Below, one piece after another: positions 23,101-35,720 of a stretch of 64,000 nt of DNA. Position 1 is the stretch's first letter, and each line of letters opens with the position of its first letter. The DNA is from Adenanthera pavonina (lineage: Eukaryota; Streptophyta; Magnoliopsida; Fabales; Fabaceae): contig JAIVEN010000004.1 of the NCBI GenBank assembly GCA_026686845.1, positions 22,228,827 through 22,292,826 of the forward strand, in the 5' to 3' direction. The translations under genes and the position numbers were made by a program. Below the pieces are notes generated by a model. It was not told the origin of the DNA, ran no database searches, and saw only the letters and a list, made by a program, of their open reading frames with translations.

Positions 23101-23924
23101 GATGTTTCTACTATTTACAACCATTTGCAAATTGTTCAAGCACTCCTGCATCTCTCTTCTGCACCTCTCTACAAATCAACTTGAACAAATATCTCTAAAA
23201 AAACAAAAAAAAAATCATCAATAAATAGAATATATTTTATGGAAAATCCGAAAAAGTAAAAACCTTATGAAGCATGAACATTTTCTTTAGAATAGACCAT
23301 TTCTCAATCCTTATAGGAAATATGCAAGACTAAGAATTTTTTTTTTTGAAATCTAGAATTTGGAGTAGGCTTATATAAAATCTAGAAGAATGATATGTGA
23401 ATGCAACTTATTCTAATATGCTGAAACCATTCAAATCATTCAACTTGCAAATATAAACAACAAAACAAATAATCAAATAGGGGAGGAAATTGAAATAACA
23501 CTGCCAAAGGATGCAAATAAAAATGCCACCACCAAAAGCAAAAATATCCAATCCAAAGCATCCTGTATATCTCCCAACATCAATCATCGAGCCTTGTATA
23601 AATGAACAATTTTATGATTCAATCAATTGCCAATCCTAAGGATATTCGATCAATTCGGTAGCTCAAACTTACCCAGCATACCGGTTTGGTCTTGGAGACC
23701 AGATTGATCTCACCTGGTCTCGTATATATAATTATATATATATATTTAAAAATTTATCTCAATATACTTTGTTTCAATATATATAATATATTAATCAAGA
23801 GATTGTACCTAGTTGAAGTGTGTTGGTTTAGGATACTAATGCTATAAGAAAAAATATAGAAAAAGATAAGTAAAAAAAATAAAATTTGAAAAAATAAAGA
23901 ACGAGAAAAAAAACCAATGACCCA
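20180..23924. other. Long non-coding AT-rich region
   Basis: No gene could be supported. It contains a direct repeat of about 50 bp (20558-20612 and 20905-20958; ATATATGATCGTCA then GCAAATA and ACAACAC). It also has a GA-rich purine run at 21000-21150 and three spaced copies of TTTTATTGCAATGTGG-like text (about 21582, 21636, 21688). Short frames here lack conserved motifs. Confidence 0.5.
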
Positions 23925-23932
23925 AGTTACAA

Positions 23933-24610
23933 TTTGAGTTGGCAATTTGAGCTGATTTGGCCCATATGGGTTTGTCTGTTATGGGTTGGGCTAAAAAAGC
24001 TCGTGTTTTAAAATGTGTCTAATTTTTTGAGGCTCAACTCATCCTCAATGGGCTCACGAGCTGGCCCATAAGACATAATATTTCTTTTTCTTTTTTTTTT
24101 TAATTTTGATTTTACTCACATGAAGATAATTTTTTTTCTAAACATACCAAATATTTAAATGTCATTTAACTTTCACCATATAATTAAATTCAAATTCATA
24201 CAATCCTAATTATTATCATCAATTCACAAATCAAAACTAAAATCCAAAAATAATTTTTAAATTCTACAACTCATGCATTCACTAAAATTTAAATATAATA
24301 TGTAAATATTCTTTATTTAAATTCAAATCACCAATTACATTATTTAAAAAATTTAAACTATTGAAAAGCTTAATTGAAATTTTAAACTTTATGAGAGGGT
24401 TTTTTTTTTCTCTTTTGTATAATTTTTTATTTTTATCAAAAAAGAAAAAGAAAAATGGGCAAACAAGCCAGTTTGTTATGGGCTGAGCTTATAGGAACTA
24501 GGACTAAAAAGTCCGTTTTCAATACGGACTGCAAATTTTCAAGCCTTGCCTATAGATTTTCTCAGGCTAAATGAGCTAGCGCATTGGGTTTGACCCATCT
24601 TGCCGACTCT
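23933..24610. mobile_element. Candidate hAT-like element with GAGTTGGCAA-type ends
   Basis: The left end reads TTGAGTTGGCAA and the reverse complement of the right end AGAGTCGGCAAG. Both are followed by sub-terminal motifs with ATGGGTTTG or ATGGGTCAAACCCA and GGGCTGAGCT or TGAGCT elements. Near-identical 8-mers AGTTACAA and AGTTACGA flank it. The interior is AT-rich and non-coding. Confidence 0.5.
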
Positions 24611-24619
24611 AGTTACGAT

Positions 24620-25128
24620 CCAATGAATGATTCCCCTCGCCCTCAGGTATAGCGGTATGGTGAGAGCAGAAGGTAGCAAAAAAAAGACCACTAATTTTGT
24701 TATAAAGAGAGGATGAAATAGAAGATGATGAGGGTAGAAGAGGCATTAGAACGCAGAACAAAGGAAGATCCAATGAACCATTTGGACCAAAGTGGAAAGC
24801 TTCATGCAAGCAACAAAAGCATTCAGAATACTTATATAGGTAATGATTTCTTGCTCATACTAGCTTCATCTATATTGTAATTTTGAGATGTTGGTTAACT
24901 GAAACATATGGACACCATTTAACATAGTATGTGCTTGGATTGATTGTCTTTTATACTTCTTTCAAAGCTTGCCCCTAAAATGTTCACCAAAATGCTTCTG
25001 AGATTTCTGTTGTTTATCTAGGAATGGTGACTAACTTAGGAACATTCAACCGTTTGATTGTGGTTTGGGATGCTATAAAACCATACTCTCTGTGGGAATT
25101 CGGCATGTTGTGACATTGTGCTTGTAAA
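24620..25128. other. Non-coding spacer
   Basis: Nothing recognised beyond short unsupported frames. Confidence 0.4.
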
Positions 25129-25338
25129 ATTTGTTTGGTTCTATGTTTATCAAAACCAAGTTTGTAGAATAAGTTTGTCAAAATAGAGTTTGGATAGAAG
25201 CAGAGGATAGGTAACTTTCATCTTAATTGGGTTTTAGACTTGTAACGTAATTTTTATTTTAGTGGTTTTATTTGGGGACAATTGACAAAACTTGGTTTGG
25301 GCTTGAAACTTAGTTTCAAATGTAGAACCAAACAGACC
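25129..25338. mobile_element. MITE with GTTTGGTTCTA-type TIRs
   Basis: The left end TTTGTTTGGTTCTATGTTT is mirrored by the reverse complement of the right end GTCTGTTTGGTTCTACATTT. About 210 bp, non-coding. Its ends resemble those of the 4772 and 16491 elements, but the interior differs. Confidence 0.65.
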
Positions 25339-26323
25339 TAAGAATCTTAGTTTTAGTTAACTAGTGGGTGGTGATTTTGGATCCAACTATATGGTGCGTT
25401 TGCTTGATATTTTATGGTTGGGAATTTGTTCTATTATGCACAGGACTAGACTAAGGCCTAATTATTGTGACATTTTGTTTCCAATAACCTTGTGCACAAG
25501 TACATGCTAGCACTTTTGTATCCCATTTGCGGTTGGAAACTTCAAACCACTTGATTTTGTTAGTAAGTCCTCCCATGAGCATTTACTAGAAATTCATGAA
25601 TGCTTCTCTTCTGGTGCTGCTTTATGACTTGTAAAAACTCTAGGAATGATCATTATAGGGCACTAGAACATAAGGCAATCTAATTCTTGACTGTTTCATT
25701 CACTGTATCTATTAATGTATGGTTTGAAGCCATCTTAATGAATGTTCATTATGGCAATAGTTTGACTTTTGTAAAAATAGGGATGGATGTGATCTGATTC
25801 CTTCCTTTTTCTTCTCCTTCTAAAGCCTTTTGCTAGCCCTTTGGTATCTACAAGTGGACAATAGCATTTTCAAATGGATAGACTTTGCATAATGTGCCTT
25901 GTTCTTGAACTAGGGGACCACTTATCATCACTATAAGGCTACATTGGCTTGCTTGAGTATCAATCACTGATTTGGAAATGCTTGGGGAGCATTGTTTTTA
26001 AACTCCCCAATTTAGGTTTGCATGGGATTTTATAGAAAACTGAAGCTTGGTGAGCTTGGTCATGATAAGTTGTTGATTGTACCATGGTCAAAGCTTGAAT
26101 TTTAGGGAATGCATCATTGTGTGTCTTAATTGAAATTTTAACATAAGTTCCTAATTCCTTTTTATTCTCTCTTGATCACCATGAAAGCATGAACCAAGTT
26201 TGGAGAAATCAAGGCCATCATTTTTTAAATGAAGGAAAAAGCAAAAAGAAAAAGAGTTGGAACCTTTTTATCTTATTTAATGTAGTTATTTTGTTGTCTT
26301 GCGAGTTGTGATTGTGTTTGAAT
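25339..26323. other. Non-coding region, nothing recognised
   Basis: Moderately AT-rich, with no long frame on either strand and no element boundary. Confidence 0.4.
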
Positions 26324-27290
26324 TGTTAGAATCTCTATGTTTTGATGATGACAAAACTAGAGAAGATTTGTTTTGCAAAATTACATAAGCAAATGAACAA
26401 CTTAAAATAAAAAAGGACTTAAATCTAGTCAAAACAAGCTTTAAGTTGGTTAAGATCCTTTCCATAGGATTGTTGTAAGTAGTTGAGTTGGTTTTTGATC
26501 TAAAGAACTATCATATGTTTTTGCAAAATGGTTTCTAATCTCTAAATTTCAATACTTAGAAGCTCCTAAGTCCAAACTACTCGATCAAGCCATTAACTTC
26601 TTTTCTACAAGCATTTAAAGCTTTTAACTGATTATAACTTCAATATATTCTACTTTTTTCAAGTTATATCAGTTTCATGTTGCTGTCAAAAGCCTTTAAA
26701 ATAATCAATTCATTCTTCAATCTGACTAGATACTTTTAAAAATTTACTAGTTTCGTATGTGCTATCAAAGTGTCAAAATAACCGATTACCTTATCAAAAT
26801 AATCAGTTACTTCTATTCCTTCAGCAAAGTTTTTGCAACTCAAAATATAATATGTTATTTTCACAAAATAACCGGTTACAACGCACTTTAGCATTACCAG
26901 ATCTCTTGACATCTCAAAAAACATTTATTTTCTCATTTCAATCAATTATTTCTCATTTTGGGAGACTTACTTCTTTAATTCAAGATATAACCTATTATTT
27001 CTCCCAATATAATCAGATATAACATTCTTTCCTACTTCTAGAATTTTTGTACTCTCAAAAACAATTATTTTGTTAATTCTAATCGATTATTCTTATTTCT
27101 GGAAAATTCAAATAGGCATATCTCAAAATATAACATGTTATATTTATCAGTATAACTGGTTATCTTTAAAATCCTTGATTTCATTCTTATTCGATAACTT
27201 GTTATTTCTTGAACTTAAATCGACTATATTCTTCTTGTTTCAAATTCTTTCAGAATCAATTATTTATATGGCTTAGATGGATAAAAATGA
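26324..27290 (+). mobile_element. Fragment of a different copia-type LTR rich in TAACCGGTTA motifs
   Basis: It starts TGTTAGAATCTCTATG followed by TTTTGATGATGACAAAACTAG, resembling the 5' end of Sirevirus-type LTRs (TGTTGAATCAAG...TTTTGATGATTCC). The interior carries many copies of a short palindrome-like motif: TAACCGGTTA (26869-26878), AACCGATTAC (near 26780), AATCAGTTAC, AACTGGTTAT and AATCGATTAT. The 3' half of the LTR is absent or unrecognisable, and no target duplication was found. Confidence 0.5.
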
Positions 27291-29455
27291 ATTTATTTAC
27301 TTCTGTAATGTTAAAATTTGAGTTGTTGTCTTACATGAGCCCAATTTAATAGGGACAGGGGACAAAATACTTGAACCTGTCTGACTCAGAGAAGCCTGAC
27401 TTGGAAACAACCCAGTCTGAATAACACAGGACCAAAACCCAAGTTTTAGATCAAACTAGTTAGTCAGGCCAGACCGGCTTACTAGCTACCTTGTTAGACC
27501 AATTGCTCTGACCCAGTCCGAGGTTCATTTTTGTTTAAAAATTATATATCATACATGTGTGTAAAATGACAGTTTTGTTTCAGGTCTATATACTGCCAAA
27601 GAAACCCCTAAACCTTAAACAACCATCTCATTTTCAACCATCTTATTTTCGAACATTCAAGACCTTTCTTGCATCTCCTTCACCACATAGCTGCCGCATC
27701 CAAATCCACCTCTTGCCACTATCTTTCTCATCCTCCTAAATCTACTTTTTGCGCCATCCTCCTTCCAGCCCCACATTACGCTTCCTCAGCTTTGCTTCTT
27801 CTTCTCCAACTTTCCACTAGGGGCATTCGAAATCCACTAGGTTTGTTGAGCTTATTTTCAAAGATCAATTTCTTTTCCAAGCTTGATTGTCATCTTGCTT
27901 ATGGTGCCATTGTCATTCTCTAAATCTTATTTCCGTAGGCATTTGAAATCCATGGTTGCTTTTAACTGTTGGGTTTAGAATATAGTGTTAGGTAAAAGAT
28001 TTGGATTTTTTTAAAGCAAATACATAATTTGATCTTGAAGGGTGTCCCTTTAACACCTTTAGTTGTTAGATTTATTTATTCAAATGAGTTAGTCCTTCAA
28101 AAAGTTTCCTTTCACCGGACAAAATTATATATTTACTCGATTGATTTAGTATCCACTTGTAGCAAGTTACAAAAGGAACTATCTTTATCATCATGTGACA
28201 ATGTCATGAATTCATCTTTGTTGGCAATCATGGAGGTCATTTGGAGATTTGACATTTGTTCTTTGTGATTGTATGTGTGTATTGATTGGCCGCATGATCG
28301 CACACTATGTATAGCATTTTCTTGGTCATGTTCTAGTGGCTCATGAAGCCCTTACTTTGCTTAGTATTATTTTTGAAAAGCAAAGGCAGTATAAATTATT
28401 CTCCTTTGGGCCTATTATAATGATATATGTGTCATTTTTATTTCTTGAATATGGTTTGAGAAGTTTTTTTAGGATTATCAATTTTGTTCATTCCATAATC
28501 TAGAACCTATCTTTCTGTATTCACTTTGATGAATGTCATGATAGTCATTTGTACCATTGAGCTTGATGTGGATAGTTTGTCAACTTGATCCATAGTTGCT
28601 ATTGTTAATGAAAATATTTTGTTTTTTATTTGAGGGGTCATGTTAATGAATGTAAATCATTTGTTTACTTTATTCAAGGTGTTTTCCTTCAAATGCATCT
28701 CATGTTCAACTTTTGTAAATGTAACTCTTATATGTTTCTTAATTATATAAAGGTGTGACGTAGTTTATGCTGCTTTATAGTAAGTAATCAATCTATAGGC
28801 CCATCTAAAGCATAGTATTTGATGGTGACAATGTTTATTTGCTATTCATATTTTAGTTCATTTTCACTAGTATGGTTTCTTTTGATGAACCAATATAGAC
28901 AACTCTGTTGATTTTGGTTTTGGCTACAAATAAATGATTAGTGTTCTTACTCTTAGAGTTTTCTGCTTCATCTTATATATTAACACCTTATGAATCTTTG
29001 TGGACAACTAAATGCATTATGCTGATATATTGAGTTTTATCAACAAGTTCACCTACCCCATTTTTTATTTGATGGAGGTATATTGAGCTTATAGGTGGCA
29101 CATTGGATGTACTTGCATAACCAAACCTTTGAGTCTATATGTTGCACCTTGATGCTTTCATGCTTTAAGTTAATGTTCATTGTTTCTTTGACTATCTTTG
29201 TTCACTTGTCCTGTTCTTATTCTACCCTCTCCCATTTCTATTATTTGATAGTAATAGATATGATATTTTAGTTGTGAATGGCAATAAATATGATATTTTA
29301 GTTGAGTATTTATTATTTAACATGTTATCAGTTATTGAGCTACTCTTTAATTTTTTATTTTTTTATTGTACATATATTCTCTCTTTATAAAACATATATT
29401 GTTCTCAGTTTTCTTCATATTTCAACTATTATCTATTTACTATTTAGTTAATTAA
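27291..29455. other. Non-coding region, nothing recognised
   Basis: Contains short frames rich in Leu and Ser without conserved motifs. From 28.3 to 29.4 kb the sequence is AT-rich and non-coding on both strands. Confidence 0.4.
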
Positions 29456-30799
29456 TTTTTTTTTTACCAACAAGGAAAAATATCATTAATAAAAGGCTAT
29501 ACAAATAGTCTTAGGAGAACAAAAACTAATACGAGCAAATTAACCAATGCCAAAATGGGGAGAAAGAGACTCATGAGCTTCAACATCATCAATACAAAAA
29601 GAGGGAAAATTAGTAGATACAAGCTTAAGAAGAGGAGGAGGGGGTAGGATAACCTAACCATCTGGGCATATCTCCTTCAAAGATACTTTAGCCAGCCATT
29701 TGGCAACACCATTTGTAGCTCTAGGAATCCATGAAAAGCAATGGTTCCTTAAGGATTTCCTTGAAGCAAGGATGTTATCAAAGATAGCTTTACTATGCCA
29801 CTTAGGAGCAACAAGATTAGAGTTGATGGAATTAATTAGAGGGAGGCAATCTAATTAAACAATAACATTATCAACTTGATTATCCATGACATATTGAACA
29901 ACATATATGATAGCAAGAGATTCAACCATTGTTGTAGAATAAGCGAAACATTTTAAATTGAAACCATCAAGTAAAATCCCATGACAATCTCCAACCACAA
30001 AGGAAATTGCAGCTATTCCTGTCTCATTGTCAAAAGCCCTTTCAGAATTAATTTTGAGATAATTAAAAGGGGTAGGCTTCCACGAGTTTATTTTAGTGGC
30101 TCGAGTGTTCAATTCCTTCTTTGAGTATAAACCATTTGCATCCCAATATTCATTCACCACTTCCTTTGTGTGCTTAATGATGAAAGATGGATTAGGGGCA
30201 GATTTGTATAAACCTAGTGACATCTATTTTTCCATATAAGCCATAAAATAGTATCAAGTAAAGCTCTTTGTCTATTATCAAATTTCATATTAAAGAAAAC
30301 AATGGAGCCACTTGTCAAAATGAGAAAACTGATATTCTAAAATTTTTAAGGTTAAAGAACATCCAAACTAGATAGTTTTCACCCAATCACAAAGAAGAAA
30401 TAGATACTCAATGGATTCAACATTAGATTCACATAATGGGCACAAAAAAGATGGAGCATAGTGACATTTGTAAAGGGATTCCAAGGTTAGAAGGGAATTA
30501 GAGAGGATTTTCCAAAGAAAGAAATTGATCTTTTTTGGCACTTTGATATTCCAAATGGAAAGCCATAATTCTCTTAGAATAGAAAAGGAAAACCGAGTTT
30601 AGAACTTGATAATTTTGCATTTTATGATTTAGCAATTGTGTATCCATCTTTGACAGGGTAAGTTCTTTTTTTGCCTCCTGTCTAAACCCATGTATCTTCT
30701 TTATTAGGAAGGTCTCTAATGATGTTTAATATGACATCACCTTCCATTCTACTAAGCCATGAGTGAACAAAGGATATATCACATGCATTATTATGAATA
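29456..30799 (-). pseudogene. L1-type LINE relic: zinc-knuckle (zf-RVT) region plus RNase H
   Basis: Minus-strand frames give zf-RVT text: EDTWV with a stop for the next Trp, GGKKRTYPVKDGYTIAKS, CPLCESNVESIEYLF across a frameshift. The RNase H domain follows (30110-29700): WKPTPFNYLKINSERAF, TGIAAISFVVGD, then MVESLAI, and after a stop DCLPLINSINSNLVAPKWHS, SWIPRATNGVAKWLAK and FPSFCIDDVEAHESL. The 3' end TTGGTAAAAAAAAA near 29460 looks like a LINE poly(A) tail. The element is cut at 30799 by the Helitron end. The normal RNase H Asp in INFDGAF reads INSERAF here, so catalysis is doubtful. Confidence 0.82.
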
Positions 30800-30809
30800 A
30801 CTAGCATTA

Positions 30810-30832
30810 CTGGCCCGTGCGTTGCACTGGTT
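30810..30832 (-). terminator. Helitron 3' terminal hairpin
   Basis: A 7-bp stem with one mismatch and a 3-base loop, 9 bases from the CTAGT end: plus-strand CCCGTGC, GTT, GCACTGG. Helitrons use such a palindrome as the rolling-circle termination signal. Confidence 0.88.
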
Positions 30833-31379
30833 TGTTTAATAATAGAAGTCAGTTAAAAAATAAGCAACTTAATAATAATATTCTTCTCTTTTCAAAGTAC
30901 TTGTAGTTGAATTCCTATAGTGGTGACATATTTCAATGATCTCAATCTCTAAATAGTGGAATCTTCATATTATAGAACAAAATGCCAATATGATAATAAA
31001 GCTGAAAAAAATAAAATGAATTAAAATAATATCACTGATATAGTATGATTAAGAAAAGAACAAATATATGTAGAAGTGCAACTTGTAGACAAATAGCTGT
31101 AAGAATTTAAAGGTGATAACTTTTTGTTAATAAGATAATAATACTATAGCTTAAAGAATTTAAATTAGGGCAATTAGGAGACTCATGAGTAATGCAATTA
31201 TGTCTTTAAATCCACATCACAAATGTATAATTATTTCATGAATGGTTATACATTTTATGTGATATGGATCAACATATTTGACAATGATAGAGAAAGAGAA
31301 AAATAAGATTGGTGAATTCAATAATTTGTAAATGAAAATTGATAGTAATGGGAAAAGATAATGATCAAGAAACCATGGT

Positions 31380-31639
31380 CATTTGGCATCAATAGGAAAA
31401 GGTAATAAAGAAAACATTAATAATGTAATAGAACATTCCATATCATGATTAGGATTGAGATTACAACTTGTAAGATGTGGCCATAGAGAAGTAGATTTCA
31501 AATTATAACCTAGAAAAATTAGGGAAGTTGAATTAAATATTATATTATTAAGTATTATAGTAGAAGAAATAACTAATGAAGTTAGATAAAAGTATAAATT
31601 TATGCACATGGATATGCAATAAATGTTGTAAAATTAATA
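31380..31639. other. Helitron 3' non-coding region
   Basis: Together with 30833-31379 this is AT-rich sequence between the helicase stop region and the 3' hairpin; no other gene was recognised. Confidence 0.4.
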
Positions 31640-32155
31640 GGAAGTGAATTTTATCATTGGAGATTCTGGAAGACTTCCTTATATACAACATTTAATATTC
31701 TCATCAGCGGTTGATTGCTGCAATCATGGATGAGAATCTTTAAGCCACACATAGTTTTGACCCTTCATAAAGCAACATAAAGTTGCCCATGTGAAAATCC
31801 TGGTCTAGGAAGATATAGACTAATATGTTGTAAAGATTGACCTTGAATTTTGTTGATTATCATCATAAAAGATATAATTATAGGAAATTGTCTTCTCTAT
31901 AGCTTAAAAGGCCAATTATCATATGAAGGATTGAGATTCATTTTGTGAATGAAAACTTTATGACCAACATTTGAACCGTTGATAGTTTGTGCCTCAATAA
32001 CATGCTTTGCAAGATGAGTAATAACCAACTGAGTCCCATTGCATAATCCCAGTGTTGGTCTACATTTCGGACAAGCATAATAGGAATACCAACCTTTAAT
32101 GTAAGTTTGTGTGGAGGAAGACCAGAGCAAGTGAGAGAGTTGAGAAATTCAGGTG
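31640..32155 (-). pseudogene. Helitron helicase (PIF1-like), C-terminal part
   Basis: Minus-strand translation continues the PIF1-like helicase from beyond the solo LTR: GLCNGTQLVITHLAKHVIEA, GHKVFIHKMNLNPSYDNWPF, then after a stop RRQFPIIISFMMIINKIQGQ (helicase motif region), ISLYLPRP and FSHGQLYVAL. The QGQS-like and SHGQLYVA motifs are the final helicase motifs. Several stops and frame changes are present. The join to 34462 upstream (YTPEFLNSLTCSGLPPHKL) is clean if one copy of TATAT and the LTR are disregarded. Confidence 0.82.
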
Positions 32156-32160
32156 TATAT

Positions 32161-34456
32161 TGTCACACTTGATTTTAATTTTCCAAAAATGAAAAATTAA
32201 AATAGAGTCACCAACAAAATTTTTAAAAGACGAATTTTGGAAAACCTTTTAAAAAAAATTGTCTACGAAACATAAAGGGTTCGGGAGTCGATTGCATCAT
32301 GGAAAAGGTGTTAGATACCCCATAACATCTATTCATAAGAATTGTTACCTTAAGTTGATTATATAAAATCAATGTGACCTTAAAATGATTTTAATTACCT
32401 TTATAAAACATGTATAAAGAAAAAAGAAAAATAAGAAAAATAAAATAAATAAATAAAATAGATTTATTTACAAAGATGGACTTGACCTAAAATAAGAATC
32501 TAGGGCCTACGTACCTTAATATAGGGATCAAAGTCCACGTAGTTTGAATGTAAAAACTCATCTCAATGAGTTTGTGTTTTTTAAGAGAAATTATATATAT
32601 TTGTTATTTTTAAAAATTGAATTATATATATTATATATAAAAATTATTTAGCTATTTATTTATTAGTTGTTAATAAATTTACGGAGATTCCCAAAATCCC
32701 ATGTGTTCACTAACTGGTTTATATATCTATGGAAGCTTCTAAAAATTTCATATAAAATAACTTGAAAATATAATATAAAATTATATTTAAAGAAATATTT
32801 TTATTCAAAATTTTGTCAAATTTGACAAAATCTTTGAAAAAGTATTTTCCATAAAAAAATACATAATTTGATTAGTATACCAGTGGAGACACATCACAAC
32901 ACGTGGTAAATTTATTAATCCAAATATCCATGGAGGTTCCAAAAACCCCACCAGGTAAAAATTTAAAAATATATATATTTAATGAGAAAATATCATATTT
33001 TTATAATCACACGAGGGAATAAGAATAATGTAATCAATCACCTAACTATTATCATTATAAAGCACATAAAAGTTACCTTATTTAAAGCTATATGTGTCTT
33101 CTACCATAACTTTGAAGGATAGATATTTCAATTGAATTCCATGATCTTGAAAGAGGAGATGTAATTATTTAATATCTTAATCTTTAGGAAAAAAACAAAA
33201 CAAAACAAAAAAGAAAACAAAAAGAAAAAGAAGGAGATAAAAAAGAAAACAAAGAAAGAAACAAAACGAGAAGGGAAAGAAAAAAAAAAAAGAAACGAGA
33301 AGGAAGAAAGGAAAAAATAAAAAAAAGAAAAGAAAAGAAAGAAAGAAAAAAAGAAAGAAAAGAAGGAAAAAAATAAACAAAAAAATGAAAAGAAAGAAAT
33401 AAATGAAAAAAACTCATTACAATATTTAAATCCGAAAGAATATCACGGAGTGTCATTTCACTAATTAACCAACTTGTTTGGTAAACATAGCCATAATCAT
33501 GTAGTTATACACCTTAACTTATAGAATACAAATCATGATAAAATAGGACAAATCTATCCATCATGAACGAGAATATACTTCTATCCTTATTAAGAATATT
33601 CAGGGATATGAGTAATTTGTCTCTAGGACCTCACCAAAATATTATATTTTAGGGTCCATAGAAACAAATTGAAGAGAAGAAAACAAAATACATCACAAGC
33701 ATATCTCCACCTATTGTGTGGTGTTCATCAATGTAAATAAATTGTTCTATGGATCTCTCAAAATATCAATTTTGAGATCTATGGAAATATTCAAGAAGAG
33801 GAGAATGTAGTAGATTGCATTCTAAAAAAAATATTCTACCATTTTGAAAACCCCAACTAAGCAATGAGATGGAATAAAGAAGAAGAGAAGAAATTTCCTA
33901 TCTTAAACCTCATTTGAAAAAACTAACACCCACTCTCAACTTTTTCTTCATCCTTAGACCACCCTCGCATACCCACTCTCTTTCTCTCAATTTCTTCTTT
34001 TTATTCTGATTCTTGTTGATTTACCTTCCCTTTATTGCTTTTTATTTGATAAGGAAAGGAAAACCTAATACAAATCAACATTAATGCGTACTCAAATAAA
34101 ATTATTTGCTTTTTATTTGATCTTTATCACTATTATTTTTTATGCAATAATATTGCAATCAAATCCAAATATTTTGTGATCTACATTTTTATTTGGCTTT
34201 TATTATTATTTTTTCTTTGTAAATCCAAATCTCAAAGGATTTGAAAATCTCATAAATGAGAAATCCCTATCCTTAAGATATGATTATTATTAATTTTTTA
34301 GGATTTTTCTATTATTGCTTTTTTATATTTTTTTCTTTATCAAAATTAACTCTAATGGAAGCGCATTTTTTTTAATTTTCACCTTCATCAAATTAGACTT
34401 ATATAAAAATTTTTATTATTTTACATTAAAACTTGGGACAAAATACGATGTTTACA
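32161..34456. mobile_element. Solo LTR, 2296 bp, TGTCACAC...GATGTTTACA, inside the helicase
   Basis: It starts TGTCACACTTG and ends GATGTTTACA, with perfect TATAT on both sides (32156-32160, 34457-34461). It is a relative of the LTR at 51445-54832: both share GGGAGTCGATTG, AGGTGTTAG...CACCCC-like text, ACGGACTTGACC-like and GGGGATCAAAGTCCACGTAG-like blocks, and the GACAAAAT...GATGTTTACA / GGGTGTTCACA end. It has a 220-bp purine-only tract at 33190-33410. The terminus suggests Ty3/gypsy, Tat/Ogre-like; that is inference. Confidence 0.88.
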
Positions 34457-34461
34457 TATAT

Positions 34462-35720
34462 AAATCCTGGTTACATTATGATATTTCATGAAGAGGAGAT
34501 ATTGAATCAGAACTTAAATAATCAATGGAATTTCTTAGAAATTGGCAGCAAGTGAAATACAAGGGATTATTCATGTTTTCAATCAAATTTGGGTAAGTTG
34601 CTTCCACGATGCCCTTCAAAAGATTATGAAAATCTATTATGAGCAGTTCTTGTGGAATAGGAATCTCAATTTCTCCATCATGTGGTTGTTAAGCAACCAC
34701 TTAGAAAATTTTTCAAGTCTTGCATCACCATTTTGTGCCTCTGCAGATTAGAGTCTCATGTTCTTGGTCAGTTTCAACAATTTACAATGAGTCTAGAGGT
34801 ATGATGCATTAATGGATGCATAGACAATGTTTGCTCTAGATCTGTTTGGGACAACTGGGAGAATCTGACAAAAATCACCACCCATAACAATAGATTTACC
34901 ACTAAAAGGAAGATAATGATTTGCAGGGATATCTATTTGAAAGATATCTCTAAGTGATTAATCAAGTGCTTTCATACAATGATGATTAATCATGGGTGCT
35001 TTATCTCAAATTATCAATTTGGTCATTCTGATCAAATTTGCTAATGGAGGCCCAATTTTGATGTTGCAAATGGAGTCTTCATTAATGAGGATAGGAATTG
35101 AAAATCTAGAATAAGCAATTCTTCCATTGGGTAAGAGAGTTGCAACAATTCCACTTGTTGCTATTGCAAGTGCAATTAGCCCTTTAGCCCTTAATGCTAA
35201 AGTTAATGTATTCCATATGAATGTATTTCCTGTTCCACGATAACCATATAGAAAGAAGAATTGACAACAATCACTCATTATTGAGTTCATTATCTGATCA
35301 AATACATGTCTTTGTTTAGAAGTCATTGATCGAATGAGCTTGTTAGCCTCAATTTGAGAAGCCTTCTTATTAAAATTCAATTGCTTTAGAATCAGAATAT
35401 TAGAAACATCGAGAATAACAGTAGCTGGTGGTAATGGTAGTGATGGAAAATCATGTAAGCTTTTACCATTTTTTTGAAGCAGTTGATCAATAGCATGCAG
35501 TGCTGCAATTTCCTTTTCAACATTAGATACATGAACATCTAAAACAAACATTAAGAAAAAAAGAAAACACATCCATTGTGAATGAAGATAAAGTGGAATG
35601 TATATATAGTTGTATTTAAACAACACAAAAATATCACTTACTTGAGCATTGCAGATCATTGTGTGAAATATGAAGAAGATCTTCAGATAAAAGAAGGGAT
35701 GTTTATTGTCACACAACATC
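34462..35720 (-). pseudogene. Helitron helicase (PIF1-like), N-terminal and central parts
   Basis: Minus-strand frames give NKLIRSMTSKQRHVFDQIM, then FFFLYGYRGTGNTFIWNTL (Walker A; normally GGTGKT, here the Lys is Asn near 35227), ALAIATSGIVATLLPNGRIA, FSIPI and LANLIRMTKLII. The DEAD-like box should read WDEAPM but is stop-D-K-A-P-M (near 35000). Further on, GGDFCQILPV (near 34880) and a NMRL block are visible. The catalytic Lys and the Walker B Glu are both changed, so the helicase is dead. An intron or insertion interrupts the coding sequence near 35560-35640. Confidence 0.85.

Noticed and set aside
24609..24809. Minus-strand 66-aa frame near the hAT-like element
   Set aside because: No domain, splice context or composition signal; likely chance.
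33177..33456. Minus-strand frames of Phe/Leu/Ser repeats
   Set aside because: Translation of a purine-only tract inside the solo LTR at 32161-34456; not a membrane protein gene.
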